Positions 6,886 through 15,087 of a DNA stretch of 32,548 nucleotides are shown here, in pieces (position 1 is the first letter of the stretch; every line of letters starts with the position of its first letter). The notes beneath the pieces were generated by a model, which searched no databases, was not told the DNA's origin, and saw only the letters and a program-made list of their open reading frames with translations. The stretch lies in IMG/VR virus record IMGVR_UViG_3300014502_000022, positions 1-32,548 of that record, one strand, 5' to 3'. A program made the translations under genes and the position numbers. This stretch comes from a virus.

Positions 6886-7263
6886 ATGAGCTACACTATC
6901 CAACAAACTGCACTTAAAAAAGATTTGATGATCAAGGCAATGGTCAAGCGACTCGGAGTTGTTACCAATGCCTGTAAGGATGCAGACATTGACAGGTCAA
7001 CGCATTATGATTGGATGAAGGCTGATGACGCTTACCGGGAGGCCATTGAATCAATAGCAGAGATCACGCTTGACTTTGCTGAATCCAAACTACTTGCCCG
7101 GATCGACAAACAGGACATTACGGCAATTATCTTCTACCTGAAGACAAAGGGCAAAAAGAGGGGATATGTTGAAAGACAGGAAATACAGCATGAGGTTGTT
7201 ATTGAGACTGAAGCCCTAACATCAGCCCGGAAACGAGCAATGGAGATACTTGAACAGAAATGA
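6886..7263 (+). CDS. terS: Terminase small subunit
   Basis: 125 aa. The N-terminal half holds a helix-turn-helix: G-V-V-T-N-A-C-K-D-A-D-I then D-R-S-T-H-Y-D-W-M-K (about 24-46), the homeodomain-like DNA-recognition unit of many phage small terminases. The later A-I-I-F-Y-L-K-T-K-G-K-K-R-G-Y (about 84-98) is a strong family signature. The C-terminal helix (about 108-125) would interact with the large subunit. It recognises phage DNA for packaging and loads the motor. The stop overlaps the large subunit start (ATGA), a standard arrangement that confirms the identification. Confidence 0.88.
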   Translation: MSYTIQQTALKKDLMIKAMVKRLGVVTNACKDADIDRSTHYDWMKADDAYREAIESIAEITLDFAESKLLARIDKQDITAIIFYLKTKGKKRGYVERQEIQHEVVIETEALTSARKRAMEILEQK

Positions 7264-8717
7264 CAGATGACGAATTAGCATACGGCCTGTTGGCTGACTA
7301 TTATAAATTCTTCCAATGGTGTTGGCCTATTTTGTCAAATGAACCCCTTGTGCCGAATTGGCATATCAAAGTCTTAGCACACAGATTGCAGTATATCGGG
7401 ATGCACATTGTCAATCAGACTCAGCCTGATTACCTCACAAACTTATTCAGCGTTCCCCCGGGGTCTACGAAGTCATCTCTGATCAGTCAGGCATGGATTA
7501 ATTGGATGTGGCTACTTAACCCGGGAATCAAGATGGCGAATATCAGCTACTCAGGAGACCCGGCATTAAAAAACAGTTTCGTAGCAAAACAGATATTCAG
7601 GTCTGAGGCTTTCAATAAACTTTTCGGGGGTATTATCAGGAAGATGCATGGGAAAGACATTGAACTGATCAAAGACCTGACAGATGATTGGGAGAATAAC
7701 TTCGGGGGAAAGTATTTCTGCACATCAGTCATGGGTCAGGCTACCGCTTACCATTTCCACGTATTGGTCTTTGACGATGCAATGAACGCTGCCATAGCTG
7801 ACTCAGACACAAAGAGGGAGACGTCAAACAGGATGCACGACTTCACGTTCCCAACCCGTAAGATCAATAAGGCTATTGCCCCGTCAGTCTACGTAGGACA
7901 GAGGTTGCACGATAATGACACGATAGGTCATGTAATGAAGAAAGACGAACCCTACTATTATCTCTGCCTCCCTGCTGAGGAGTCAAGCCGTATCAGCCCC
8001 CCGGCTCTCAGGGCAAACTATGTAGACGGGTTACTTGACCCGATCCGGCTAAACAGAACAGTCCTTGCAAAGTCGAAAAGAGACTTAGGCTCTTACGCTT
8101 ATTCCGGTCAGTTTAATCAGAACCCATCTCCTGAGGGTGGAGGGATGATCAAAACGGCATGGCTAATCAAGGCTCTTCCTCAGGTCATCTACGAAAAGGT
8201 TAAGTGGTATGTGTTTATAGACGGGGCTTACTCAGAGAACACAAAGAATGACCCCTCAGGTATTATGTTGTGCGGAGTATGGCAGGAGAAACTTATAGTC
8301 AGATTTTGCACATCAAAGTTTGTAGAGATTCAGGATTTGATAAAAGAGATCACAGGCTTATTCATGGTCTTCAAACTACCTAAGCAGACAACTATTTACA
8401 TTGAACCTAAGGCATCAGGAAAGTCACTTAAACAGTTATTGACTAAGGCCGGGTATAATGCCGTAGAGATCAGCAGTTATCTTGTAGGAGAGAATAAGAC
8501 AGGCAGGATCAATCTGACAATCCCTTACGCTGAGGCCGGGCGAATAACCTACATTGAAGGGGCATGGAATCATGAATGGATTCATCAGTTGACAGCTTTC
8601 CCAAAGGCAGATCATGACGAATATGTAGACTTAACAGGCTATGCCACAGAGCGACTACTCCATAATGTAGACACAGTTACAGCAGACATGGAAGTTAATC
8701 CTTCAGAGTTTTATTAG
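7260..8717 (+). CDS. terL: Terminase large subunit
   Basis: 485 aa, full length for the family. The ATPase domain has Walker A V-P-P-G-S-T-K-S (65-72) and Walker B V-L-V-F-D-D-A (168-174), with the coupling/arginine region V-G-Q-R-L-H-D-N-D at 212-220. The linker Y-S-G-Q-F-N-Q-N-P-S-P-E-G-G-G (281-295) is characteristic of this terminase group. The RNase H-like nuclease domain begins with F-I-D-G-A-Y-S (319-325) and a second acidic site near D331; a final Asp lies in the N-V-D-T-V-T-A-D tail. It drives DNA into the prohead and cuts the concatemer. It ends with TAG directly followed by promoter P2, so it probably closes the first transcription unit. Confidence 0.95.
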   Translation: MTDDELAYGLLADYYKFFQWCWPILSNEPLVPNWHIKVLAHRLQYIGMHIVNQTQPDYLTNLFSVPPGSTKSSLISQAWINWMWLLNPGIKMANISYSGDPALKNSFVAKQIFRSEAFNKLFGGIIRKMHGKDIELIKDLTDDWENNFGGKYFCTSVMGQATAYHFHVLVFDDAMNAAIADSDTKRETSNRMHDFTFPTRKINKAIAPSVYVGQRLHDNDTIGHVMKKDEPYYYLCLPAEESSRISPPALRANYVDGLLDPIRLNRTVLAKSKRDLGSYAYSGQFNQNPSPEGGGMIKTAWLIKALPQVIYEKVKWYVFIDGAYSENTKNDPSGIMLCGVWQEKLIVRFCTSKFVEIQDLIKEITGLFMVFKLPKQTTIYIEPKASGKSLKQLLTKAGYNAVEISSYLVGENKTGRINLTIPYAEAGRITYIEGAWNHEWIHQLTAFPKADHDEYVDLTGYATERLLHNVDTVTADMEVNPSEFY

Positions 8718-8718
8718 G

Positions 8719-8743
8719 ATTCCCGGGAATTTGTATATATTTG
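8719..8743 (+). promoter_or_regulatory. Promoter P2 with upstream perfect palindrome
   Basis: The second exact copy of ttgtatatatttg (8731-8743) contains the TATATTTG box at 8736-8743. It abuts the perfect 12-base palindrome attcccgggaat (8719-8730), which could be an operator or a chance CCCGGG site in a CCGG-rich genome. The element sits in the 66-base gap between terminase and portal and would start the portal/fibre unit. Confidence 0.6.
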
Positions 8744-8783
8744 ATTCGATTTTCTCATTGTCTCATCTTAATAAATCGACTGT

Positions 8784-10367
8784 ATGAACATACAGGAACT
8801 ATTCACTCTCCCATCATGGTCGGATCGCTTAACTCAGCTAAAAGCATCAGATTCTCAAACAGCAAGACCCAAAGATGATTACATAGCTTATTATGGCGGT
8901 AAGCATCCGATTCTCAAAGACGCTGAACGGCAGGATGTTCAGGTAACAATCTACAAGGTTGGGGAAGACGGTAAAAAGGTTGAGAACGGGGCAAAGACTG
9001 TTACAAAGACTAAAAAGATTCTGAATTATCCTGTTCAGTTGATAGGCACTCTTGCATCATTTGTCTTTGGTAACCCCCCGGAACTGATCTTGAATAATGA
9101 ACCTAAGACTGAGGCACAGGAGGTCGCTTTCAAGAAATTCAAAGAGGTATGGGCTAAGGAATCACGCTTGGATGAGCATAATAAAAAACTGCTGAGAACA
9201 GTCTCTATTGAGACAGAGGGGGCAGAGTTGTTTTTCAATGATACCCCTGATAAGCCGAAAGAGGGTAAGATCAAGGTAATGTTATTGTCAAAAGAAAACG
9301 GGGACTTGTTTTGGCCGTTCTTCAATGATAACAGAGACTTAGAAGCCTTTACCCGGAGATACACAAAGAAAGAGGTAAAAGAGGGTGCAGTCGTTTCAAA
9401 GACTTATGATGAAATATGGACTGCTGACAGGTATATCCTGATTGACACATCAAAGGGGGCATCGGCTGAAACCCCGGTTAAGGATACAAACAACGTCTAC
9501 GGTAAGATACCCGTAGTTTATTATGATCAAAAGCTACCTGAGTGGGATAAGATTGCCGGGCTGATTGACACTATTGAGAAAAAGGAATCTCAGCTTTCAG
9601 ATGTAAACACCCGGGTTGGTCATGCAGCCGTTAAGATCACAGGGGAGTTAGTCAATATGCCAGACGCTACGGCTGATGTAAAAGTTTATCAGGTTAAGCC
9701 CGTAACCATTGATGGAAAGACAGTCTCAGGAGATGTATCTTATTTGGAGTCACAGACAGCCCCGGAATCAGTAAAACTTGAACTTGAAAGGACTGAGGAG
9801 GCTATATACAAGTTTACCAATATCCCGAATCTTTATGAGATATTCAAGAACGCCACAAACGAGTCAGGTAAGGCATTAAAGATTCGGTTGTTCCCTATCA
9901 ATATCATCATAGACGAAAAGAAAGAGATCTATGCCCCCGGGCTTGATCGGAGGATATCTGTTCTGAAGACTATGCTCAATAAGATCACAGGAGAGGCTGT
10001 CTACAATGAACTTGATATCGTAGTCAATTTCCGGGATTACATACCTGAAGACGTAGCCGATACCATTGACAAACTGATGACAGCAAACGGGAATAAACCT
10101 ATTCTCAGTCAGGAGAAATCAGTAGAGTTGTCCGGGCTTGTCAAAAACGCTGCTGAGGAATACAAAAAGATCAAGGATGAGGCATCCGCAAACATGGGGG
10201 CATTAGCCGGGTCGTTTGGATCAGGCCTTGCCTTTGACAGAACAGGAGGGTCAGGGGGCAATAATAACAATGATCAGAACAACAATTCAGGTCAGAACAA
10301 CAATAATAACAATTCAGGCAAAGGTGGATTCGGAGGGGGAAATAAGAACAACGGAACACAGAAATAA
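8784..10367 (+). CDS. Portal protein (SPP1 gp6-like)
   Basis: 527 aa, typical portal length and in the expected position after the large terminase. The early K-K-I-L-N-Y-P-V-Q-L-I-G-T-L-A-S-F-V-F-G-N-P-P (about 74-96) is a portal hallmark of the SPP1 gp6 group, and residues around 335-410 show the helical stem/crown pattern. Twelve copies form the vertex ring through which DNA enters. The C-terminal about 45 residues are low-complexity Gly/Asn/Ser runs, probably a disordered tail. It follows promoter P2, and is unusual in that fibre genes, not the MuF-like head gene, come next. Confidence 0.92.
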   Translation: MNIQELFTLPSWSDRLTQLKASDSQTARPKDDYIAYYGGKHPILKDAERQDVQVTIYKVGEDGKKVENGAKTVTKTKKILNYPVQLIGTLASFVFGNPPELILNNEPKTEAQEVAFKKFKEVWAKESRLDEHNKKLLRTVSIETEGAELFFNDTPDKPKEGKIKVMLLSKENGDLFWPFFNDNRDLEAFTRRYTKKEVKEGAVVSKTYDEIWTADRYILIDTSKGASAETPVKDTNNVYGKIPVVYYDQKLPEWDKIAGLIDTIEKKESQLSDVNTRVGHAAVKITGELVNMPDATADVKVYQVKPVTIDGKTVSGDVSYLESQTAPESVKLELERTEEAIYKFTNIPNLYEIFKNATNESGKALKIRLFPINIIIDEKKEIYAPGLDRRISVLKTMLNKITGEAVYNELDIVVNFRDYIPEDVADTIDKLMTANGNKPILSQEKSVELSGLVKNAAEEYKKIKDEASANMGALAGSFGSGLAFDRTGGSGGNNNNDQNNNSGQNNNNNNSGKGGFGGGNKNNGTQK

Positions 10368-10370
10368 GGA

Positions 10371-11645
10371 ATGGGACGTTACGGTAAGGCTCATGCCCCT
10401 TATTACACAGGGGATTTCTCAGCCGGGGAGATTTATCCTGATCTGACCCCGGTAGCACTCCCGGCATCACTAATCAGTTATTATTCATTCAGGGCAAATT
10501 GGGAGGCTTTTCCCGGGGCTGTCAGCTACATCTTTGAACTCTCTTACGATCCAATGTTTGAGAATAAGGTTCCCGGATATGAGTCAGTTATTTTTAGCGA
10601 TTCTTTGTTTTGCGACATTATTGCACCCTTTGACAATCAAACATATTATTATCGAATCAAAGTCGTTACAGACGCTTATACGACCTCCTACAGCAATGTC
10701 ATCCAATTAAGAACTTTAGACTATCAGGTTCATGTATTGACAGTTCAGGACTGTTTGCACATCCTTACCTCTGACAATATCTTCTTAGGATTGACTTACC
10801 CGGACGCATTAAATGTAGATGACTCATGGCATGGTCATCAGGCAGACAGTCTCAATCTATCCCCTGTAGAGACGCTGACTGTTAACGACTGTATTCATGC
10901 ACACTCAGCCGATAGTATTGATATCTCAGTTGACGAAATGCTTTACCCGGCCTCAGTAGCCACACAAACGATATCAAACGAAGCGATTGACGTTACGTGG
11001 ACTAATCAGGGCGAATATCAATATGTCAGGGTTGAAAGGAGTTCTGACGGGGTTAGTTTTACAGAGATAGGATATGTTACCGGGGATCAGACTATCTACC
11101 ATGACACTACAGGGCTTACAATGAATAGGCAATATTGGTACAGACTCAGGGCTGACAACTACGGGGCTTATTCTGATTACTCAGTGATTGTAAACGATTG
11201 GACTGCATGGAAGATTGTGTTTCACTCATCAGGTAACGGAATCCTGAATCTCAATCCTTATTTCTCAGGAGGAAGTCGTAAGTTGACGGTTGACAACGGA
11301 GGAGAGATATACGATGATTGGAGTAGAACAGGAACCCCTGTAAGTGAGAAGACGGGTCAAAGTATTTCTGCATACATGACACTTCCGAATTCAGGAGACT
11401 ACAACGTAATGATATTCCACAAGGGAGACTTGACGCAGATGGGGCAGGGAATCATTACTGGATGGGGTTATATGGGTTTCTACATGCAAAGTAATGTTAC
11501 GGCTGATATTTATTTAGCTGATCTTCCAAGGTCTCTTACTCATTTAGGTATTATTGTTTACGGAGGTATTTATGGAGCATTAGCAGACTTGCCCCCGGGG
11601 ATACTAAATATCGACTTGGGGGGGCAAGGGAATATCACAGGGTAG
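10371..11645 (+). CDS. Fibronectin type III / leucine-rich-repeat fibre, N-terminal part (ends at in-frame TAG)
   Basis: 424 aa. Order: a short N-terminal anchor; Fn3-like domain 1 (about 30-116, with R-A-N-W-E-A and Y-Y-Y-R-I-K-V-V strands); three copies of a short L-x-V-x-D-x-x-H-x-x-x-A/S-D motif (122-187); Fn3-like domain 2 (about 192-275, Y-W-Y-R-L-R-A); then a beta-rich linker and the first leucine-rich-like repeats from about 378. The TAG at 11643-11645 lies within the repeat array, and the same frame continues in the next ORF with matching repeats. Either one 763-residue gene is broken by a nonsense change, or readthrough gives a long form. Likely role is a virion appendage that binds the host surface. 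Starts three bases after the portal. Confidence 0.75.
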   Translation: MGRYGKAHAPYYTGDFSAGEIYPDLTPVALPASLISYYSFRANWEAFPGAVSYIFELSYDPMFENKVPGYESVIFSDSLFCDIIAPFDNQTYYYRIKVVTDAYTTSYSNVIQLRTLDYQVHVLTVQDCLHILTSDNIFLGLTYPDALNVDDSWHGHQADSLNLSPVETLTVNDCIHAHSADSIDISVDEMLYPASVATQTISNEAIDVTWTNQGEYQYVRVERSSDGVSFTEIGYVTGDQTIYHDTTGLTMNRQYWYRLRADNYGAYSDYSVIVNDWTAWKIVFHSSGNGILNLNPYFSGGSRKLTVDNGGEIYDDWSRTGTPVSEKTGQSISAYMTLPNSGDYNVMIFHKGDLTQMGQGIITGWGYMGFYMQSNVTADIYLADLPRSLTHLGIIVYGGIYGALADLPPGILNIDLGGQGNITG

Positions 11646-12440
11646 GTTACTGATTTGCATGAAGGAATGCAGTTGTTTACCTGTACTATTAGTAACACAA
11701 TGTCGGGAAATATAGCTGATATCCCCGACTCTATGATCCGGTTTGCAAACGCAGGGAGCGCAAATACAATCTATGGAGATGTTTCAGACCTACCCGTTGG
11801 CAACCTGAGATTCTTTGATCTTTATGGTCAGGGCAACATTTCGGGAGATGTAGCCGGTTTGAATCAGCCGGGATGTGTGCTTGAAGAGTTTCAGGTTCAG
11901 AACACATCTCTCTCAGGAGACGTAGGCGATCTTCCTGACAGTATGAAAAACTTTTATGTTTACACGAATGACTTATCCGGGGATATCGGAGGGCTACCAT
12001 CGGGAATGACTTCATTTAATGTTTACGGATTTAATACCTGTAGCGGAGATATCGCTGATCTTTCGGGATCGTTGCAGAGCCTTGTAATTTATGGGTCGAA
12101 CACTATTCATGGAGACTTAGCTGACTTACCCCGGTCTCTACAGATATTGAATGTTTACGGAGAGAATACACTAACGGGGGATATAGTAGGCTTACCAACG
12201 TCTTTTAATTCCTTTTATGTTGAAGGGTTTAATACGATATACGGAGACATAGCTGATATTCCTGCAATGTATTCATTCACGTTATTAGGATCAAATACGA
12301 TGACCGGAGACATTGCGGATATTAACCCTCAGATTAACTCGTTTCAGCTTGAAGGAAATAATACAGCGTATGGAGACCTTGCATCGATTCCCTCAGGAAT
12401 CTATTACTTTATTTGTCTTGGGAATGCTCAGATCGACAGC
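11502..12440 (+). repeat. Array of about 14 leucine-rich-like protein repeats
   Basis: The protein-coding repeat has a period of 21-24 residues (66 bases most often), with consensus G-D-I-A-D-L-P-x-S-L-x-x-L-x-V-Y-G-x-N-T-I. It crosses the TAG at 11643: repeats 1-2 lie before it, repeats 4-14 after it, and the TAG takes the position usually filled by Asp (Asn or Ala in some copies). DNA identity between copies is modest, so this is an old, diverged array rather than a recent expansion. Confidence 0.8.
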
Positions 12441-12662
12441 TATACTTCTCCCCGGGTATGGCCTTCTTATGTTTATCAGTTACAGATTAAGACTACCTTT
12501 ACTTCGGTTGAAGTCGATGAGTTGATTAATGATTTAGCAGACAGCGTAACAATGGGATGGTATTATTACATTATTGCCTTACAGAACAGAACATCGGCCT
12601 CTGATGATGCGTATAATTATCTTGTAAACACTTTAGGAATTCAAGTATATGTTGCAGTTTGA
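11655..12662 (+). CDS. Leucine-rich-repeat fibre, C-terminal part (same frame after TAG)
   Basis: 335 aa if started at TTG 11655 (next ATG 11667). No sensible independent N-terminus exists, because the sequence begins in the middle of a repeat. About eleven G-D-I-A-D-L-P type repeats run to about residue 262. The end V-D-E-L-I-N-D-L...R-T-S-A-S-D-D-A-Y-N-Y-L (about 286-328) matches the usual C-terminal cap of BspA-like repeat proteins in phages and bacteria. It is best read as the distal part of the 10371 gene, probably receptor-binding. If the TAG is real and not suppressed, the virion would lack this tip or it would be made separately. Confidence 0.7.
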   Translation: MHEGMQLFTCTISNTMSGNIADIPDSMIRFANAGSANTIYGDVSDLPVGNLRFFDLYGQGNISGDVAGLNQPGCVLEEFQVQNTSLSGDVGDLPDSMKNFYVYTNDLSGDIGGLPSGMTSFNVYGFNTCSGDIADLSGSLQSLVIYGSNTIHGDLADLPRSLQILNVYGENTLTGDIVGLPTSFNSFYVEGFNTIYGDIADIPAMYSFTLLGSNTMTGDIADINPQINSFQLEGNNTAYGDLASIPSGIYYFICLGNAQIDSYTSPRVWPSYVYQLQIKTTFTSVEVDELINDLADSVTMGWYYYIIALQNRTSASDDAYNYLVNTLGIQVYVAV

Positions 12663-13152
12663 TAAAATTAAAGTATGGTTTGATCAGTTGGGCAGTCTTA
12701 CAAAGATGGCCTTGACTGTAGGATCAGCAGTCGGAATTATAACCGGGTATTTGACTATTCATGACAATAAGGTCATTTCCCGGTATGACAAGGCCAATGA
12801 GCAAAAAGAAATCAAGGTCGATCTGAAGAAAATAATGGATGCACAGGCAAGGGACACTATTGCCCGTATAATCAATAATAAGAGGGTAGGACAGCAGATA
12901 GATTCTTTGATAGCTGTTATCAACGGCCTTACAGAAAGTGTCACTACGTTGAAATCTACTAACAATAACCTTGAGAATTGGTTAATCAATAATGCGTCAA
13001 CGAAAGATGACGTTCTGAATATAATTGATATCTTCAAAAAAAAAAGTTTTGAGTTCTACGACTCTCTGTATAAGAAAAATGATGTGAAAATCAAAATTGA
13101 GCAATATGACAAAAACAAAAAAAGATCCTATACTATCCCTGCCTCTCATTGA
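12649..13152 (+). CDS. Small membrane-anchored coiled-coil protein (possible spanin-like)
   Basis: 167 aa. A hydrophobic helix lies near the N-terminus (M-A-L-T-V-G-S-A-V-G-I-I-T-G-Y-L, about 20-35), followed by a long polar, charged, probably coiled-coil region to about residue 120 and a basic C-terminus. That N-in membrane anchor plus helical ectodomain is the topology of inner-membrane spanins, but no family was recognised. A run of ten A (13036-13045) sits inside the gene. It overlaps the repeat-fibre end by 14 bases and the next gene by 47 bases out of frame. A lysis or envelope role is inference from topology and neighbours. Confidence 0.55.
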   Translation: MLQFDKIKVWFDQLGSLTKMALTVGSAVGIITGYLTIHDNKVISRYDKANEQKEIKVDLKKIMDAQARDTIARIINNKRVGQQIDSLIAVINGLTESVTTLKSTNNNLENWLINNASTKDDVLNIIDIFKKKSFEFYDSLYKKNDVKIKIEQYDKNKKRSYTIPASH

Positions 13153-13720
13153 CACTAAGAGCAAGGTGTATAACGACATGGACAAATACGATCATGAGGA
13201 ACTAATGAAACCTTTTGAAGATCAGTTATTTGGTATGCCGAAAGACCATGTAAAGAGTATGTCTCTCAATCAGGATGACAGGGTATGGTTGCTTCGCAAA
13301 GATGACATTAGGGATAGGATTGTCAAGGCTGATTTACAGGAATATATTGACGGGGTATATAACAATACCTCTAAGATGTTAGTAAGTCAGTTGGGAGAAG
13401 TCCTTGATGCACATTGGGCAAGAACAAATGAAATTGTAGATAAGTTAACCGGGAAGGTTGATTCTATCTCCTCAGACATTAAGGACATGAAAGGCAATTT
13501 TGAACGTAGGATTGTAGCCCTTGAAAAGACAGCTAAGTATCACGAAGAGCTTAACAAAAAGGATGCTGAATTGGAAAAACAAATACGTAGCCTTGCAGAG
13601 ACAGGGTTTATAAAAAGACCTTGGTACACAAGACCTTTTTGGATGGTAATGTGGAAGATCATTGAGATTGTTACCCTGACCGGGTTATTGGCATTTTTAC
13701 ATAATAAATATTGGAGATGA
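13106..13720 (+). CDS. Coiled-coil protein with C-terminal membrane anchor
   Basis: 204 aa from the ATG at 13106 (a TTG three codons upstream is possible). The body is charged and helical; about 110-165 looks coiled-coil (alternating I/V/L and K/E). A single hydrophobic segment near the C-terminus (M-V-M-W-K-I-I-E-I-V-T-L-T-G-L-L-A-F-L) ends in a short basic tail, so it would be tail-anchored with the bulk in the cytoplasm. No family was recognised. Together with the N-anchored upstream protein and the holin-like downstream protein it forms a three-gene membrane cluster. It overlaps the next ATG by ATGA. Confidence 0.6.
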   Translation: MTKTKKDPILSLPLIDTKSKVYNDMDKYDHEELMKPFEDQLFGMPKDHVKSMSLNQDDRVWLLRKDDIRDRIVKADLQEYIDGVYNNTSKMLVSQLGEVLDAHWARTNEIVDKLTGKVDSISSDIKDMKGNFERRIVALEKTAKYHEELNKKDAELEKQIRSLAETGFIKRPWYTRPFWMVMWKIIEIVTLTGLLAFLHNKYWR

Positions 13721-13947
13721 CAGAATTAAAAATATCAAACATAGGAAAGCCCGTCAATAAGAGATGGAAGTTCATCTCTAAGTTCCTGACCCGGACACTA
13801 CCCATTTATGCGGGGGCAGCCGTTACCTTACCGATCCCGGAAAAGACGAAAGTCCTGATCATCTTTATTCAGACAGTTATCGTTGCAACAATCTCAGCAT
13901 TAACAGAGATGACAGCAGACAATTCAGATTCACAACCTAACACTTGA
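13717..13947 (+). CDS. Small holin-like membrane protein (putative)
   Basis: 76 aa from the ATG at 13717, overlapping the preceding stop. After a basic N-terminus (K-R-W-K-F-I-S-K-F-L-T-R) come two hydrophobic segments, about 25-38 (L-P-I-Y-A-G-A-A-V-T-L-P-I) and about 44-62 (V-L-I-I-F-I-Q-T-V-I-V-A-T-I), then an acidic/polar tail. Size and two-helix topology fit a holin, which would open the inner membrane at lysis. No endolysin is seen in this window, so the assignment stays tentative. Confidence 0.5.
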   Translation: MTELKISNIGKPVNKRWKFISKFLTRTLPIYAGAAVTLPIPEKTKVLIIFIQTVIVATISALTEMTADNSDSQPNT

Positions 13948-13951
13948 AAAT

Positions 13952-14323
13952 ATGGCAAAATGGCAACTTGACACAATTCTTGATCAGGCTCTTGAGTACA
14001 TTGCGAATAATGTAACACAGGAAACAGTCTGTTCAGCACAGCCGGCAAACTATACTGAGGCAGTCACTACTTTTATGTTGGCCCGGAAGACGGGGTTGAC
14101 CTCAGGCTCGTTTACCTTAGGGAATGGCGACACTTCAGGCCGGAAGCTATCAATCGGTCAGCAACCGACAATACCTGTCTCTAACGGAGGCACAGCAACC
14201 CATGTGGCCTTATGCTCAGGGTCAGTTTTATTGTATGTCACTACTTGCACCCCTCAGCCAATAACCGGGGGTAACACAGTCACTATTCCGGCTTGGGATA
14301 TTGAAATAGCGGATGCCTCATGA
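13952..14323 (+). CDS. Conserved phage protein, probably virion-associated
   Basis: 123 aa. The pattern G-G-T-A-T-H-V-A-L-C-S-G...L-L-Y-V-T-T-C (about 80-100) and the closing I-P-A-W-D-I-E-I are features I associate with a small phage protein family often found beside tail-fibre genes; no biochemical function is known to me. It is beta-rich with no signal peptide or membrane helix. The start follows the holin-like gene by four bases and the stop overlaps the glycosyltransferase start (ATGA). Its position among fibre and envelope genes suggests an appendage component. Confidence 0.6.
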   Translation: MAKWQLDTILDQALEYIANNVTQETVCSAQPANYTEAVTTFMLARKTGLTSGSFTLGNGDTSGRKLSIGQQPTIPVSNGGTATHVALCSGSVLLYVTTCTPQPITGGNTVTIPAWDIEIADAS

Positions 14324-15048
14324 AGAAAACAATTTATACGCTGAACGTCAACGGCTATTCTCCTAAGATTACCCGGTTGACGTTTCCTCTTTTAAGGTAT
14401 TACGCCAACAAAATTGGAGCAGACTTTCATATCATAGATGAACGCAAATTCCCGGACTATCCTGTAACCTATGAAAAGTTTCAGATTTATAAACTTGGTC
14501 AGATCGCTAAGAATGATTGGAACATCTACATTGACGCTGACGCTTTGATTCATCCTGAAACCCCTGATTGGACTGAGCATCTTCACAAACAGACGGTAGC
14601 CCATAACGGGTTTGATATGGCAAATGTAAGATGGAGGTATGATGATATTTTCCGAAGAGATGGTCGGAATATCGGATCATGTAATTGGTTCACTATCGGC
14701 TCAGATTGGTGCATCGACCTGTGGCATCCTTTGAGCATCTCTCTTCAGGAAGCCCTTGACAATATATTCCCAACAGTTGATGAGGCGAAACTTGCTCTCA
14801 AAGACGGGAGGCTGAAAGCTGTCGTTACCCGGGAACACTTAATAGATGACTATACTGTCTCCCGGAACATAGCCCGGTTCGGACTAAAGTTTACGACTAT
14901 TCATGATCTTCAGGAGAAGATAGGCTTAAAAAACGGAGTCTTCCATTGGCATTTGTATAACATCACAGAGGATCAGAAACTTGAAGAGTTATCAAAGGTT
15001 ATAGCTGAATGGGAGATACCTGATTCAATAAAAAACTTCGGTTTGTAA
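14320..15048 (+). CDS. Glycosyltransferase (GT-A fold, DxD)
   Basis: 242 aa. The N-terminal strand Y-T-L-N-V-N-G-Y is followed by a K-F-Q-I-Y-K-L segment and then W-N-I-Y-I-D-A-D-A-L (about 67-76), where D-A-D is the metal/nucleotide-sugar binding DxD of GT-A enzymes. The C-terminus has the acidic/His region G-V-F-H-W-H-L-Y (about 206-213). It transfers a sugar from a nucleotide donor; the acceptor is unknown. Being among fibre genes, it may modify host surface glycans or virion proteins. It is not closely similar to the glycosyltransferase-like protein at 2901. It ends just upstream of promoter P3. Confidence 0.75.
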   Translation: MKKTIYTLNVNGYSPKITRLTFPLLRYYANKIGADFHIIDERKFPDYPVTYEKFQIYKLGQIAKNDWNIYIDADALIHPETPDWTEHLHKQTVAHNGFDMANVRWRYDDIFRRDGRNIGSCNWFTIGSDWCIDLWHPLSISLQEALDNIFPTVDEAKLALKDGRLKAVVTREHLIDDYTVSRNIARFGLKFTTIHDLQEKIGLKNGVFHWHLYNITEDQKLEELSKVIAEWEIPDSIKNFGL

Positions 15049-15054
15049 AAATAA

Positions 15055-15064
15055 TGTATATTTG
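15055..15064 (+). promoter_or_regulatory. Promoter P3 (variant box)
   Basis: The sequence tgtatatttg contains TATATTTG at 15057-15064, again TAnnTTTG. It lacks one TA step of the 13-mer seen at 125, 8731 and 19326. It lies in the 39-base gap after the glycosyltransferase and 23 bases before the next ATG, the only non-coding stretch in this part of the window. Confidence 0.55.
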
Positions 15065-15087
15065 TTAAACTTTAATCCGTTACAAAG

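Noticed and set aside
11643-11645. Phage-wide reassignment of TAG to an amino acid
   Set aside because: TAG ends the terminase (8717), tailspike (18017), scaffold (20212) and a small gene (32522) with only short or unrelated sequence after it.
13036-13045. Run of ten A inside the 12649 gene as a programmed slippage site
   Set aside because: Slipping into the next gene's frame meets a stop at 13085, so no fusion with the 13106 gene results.
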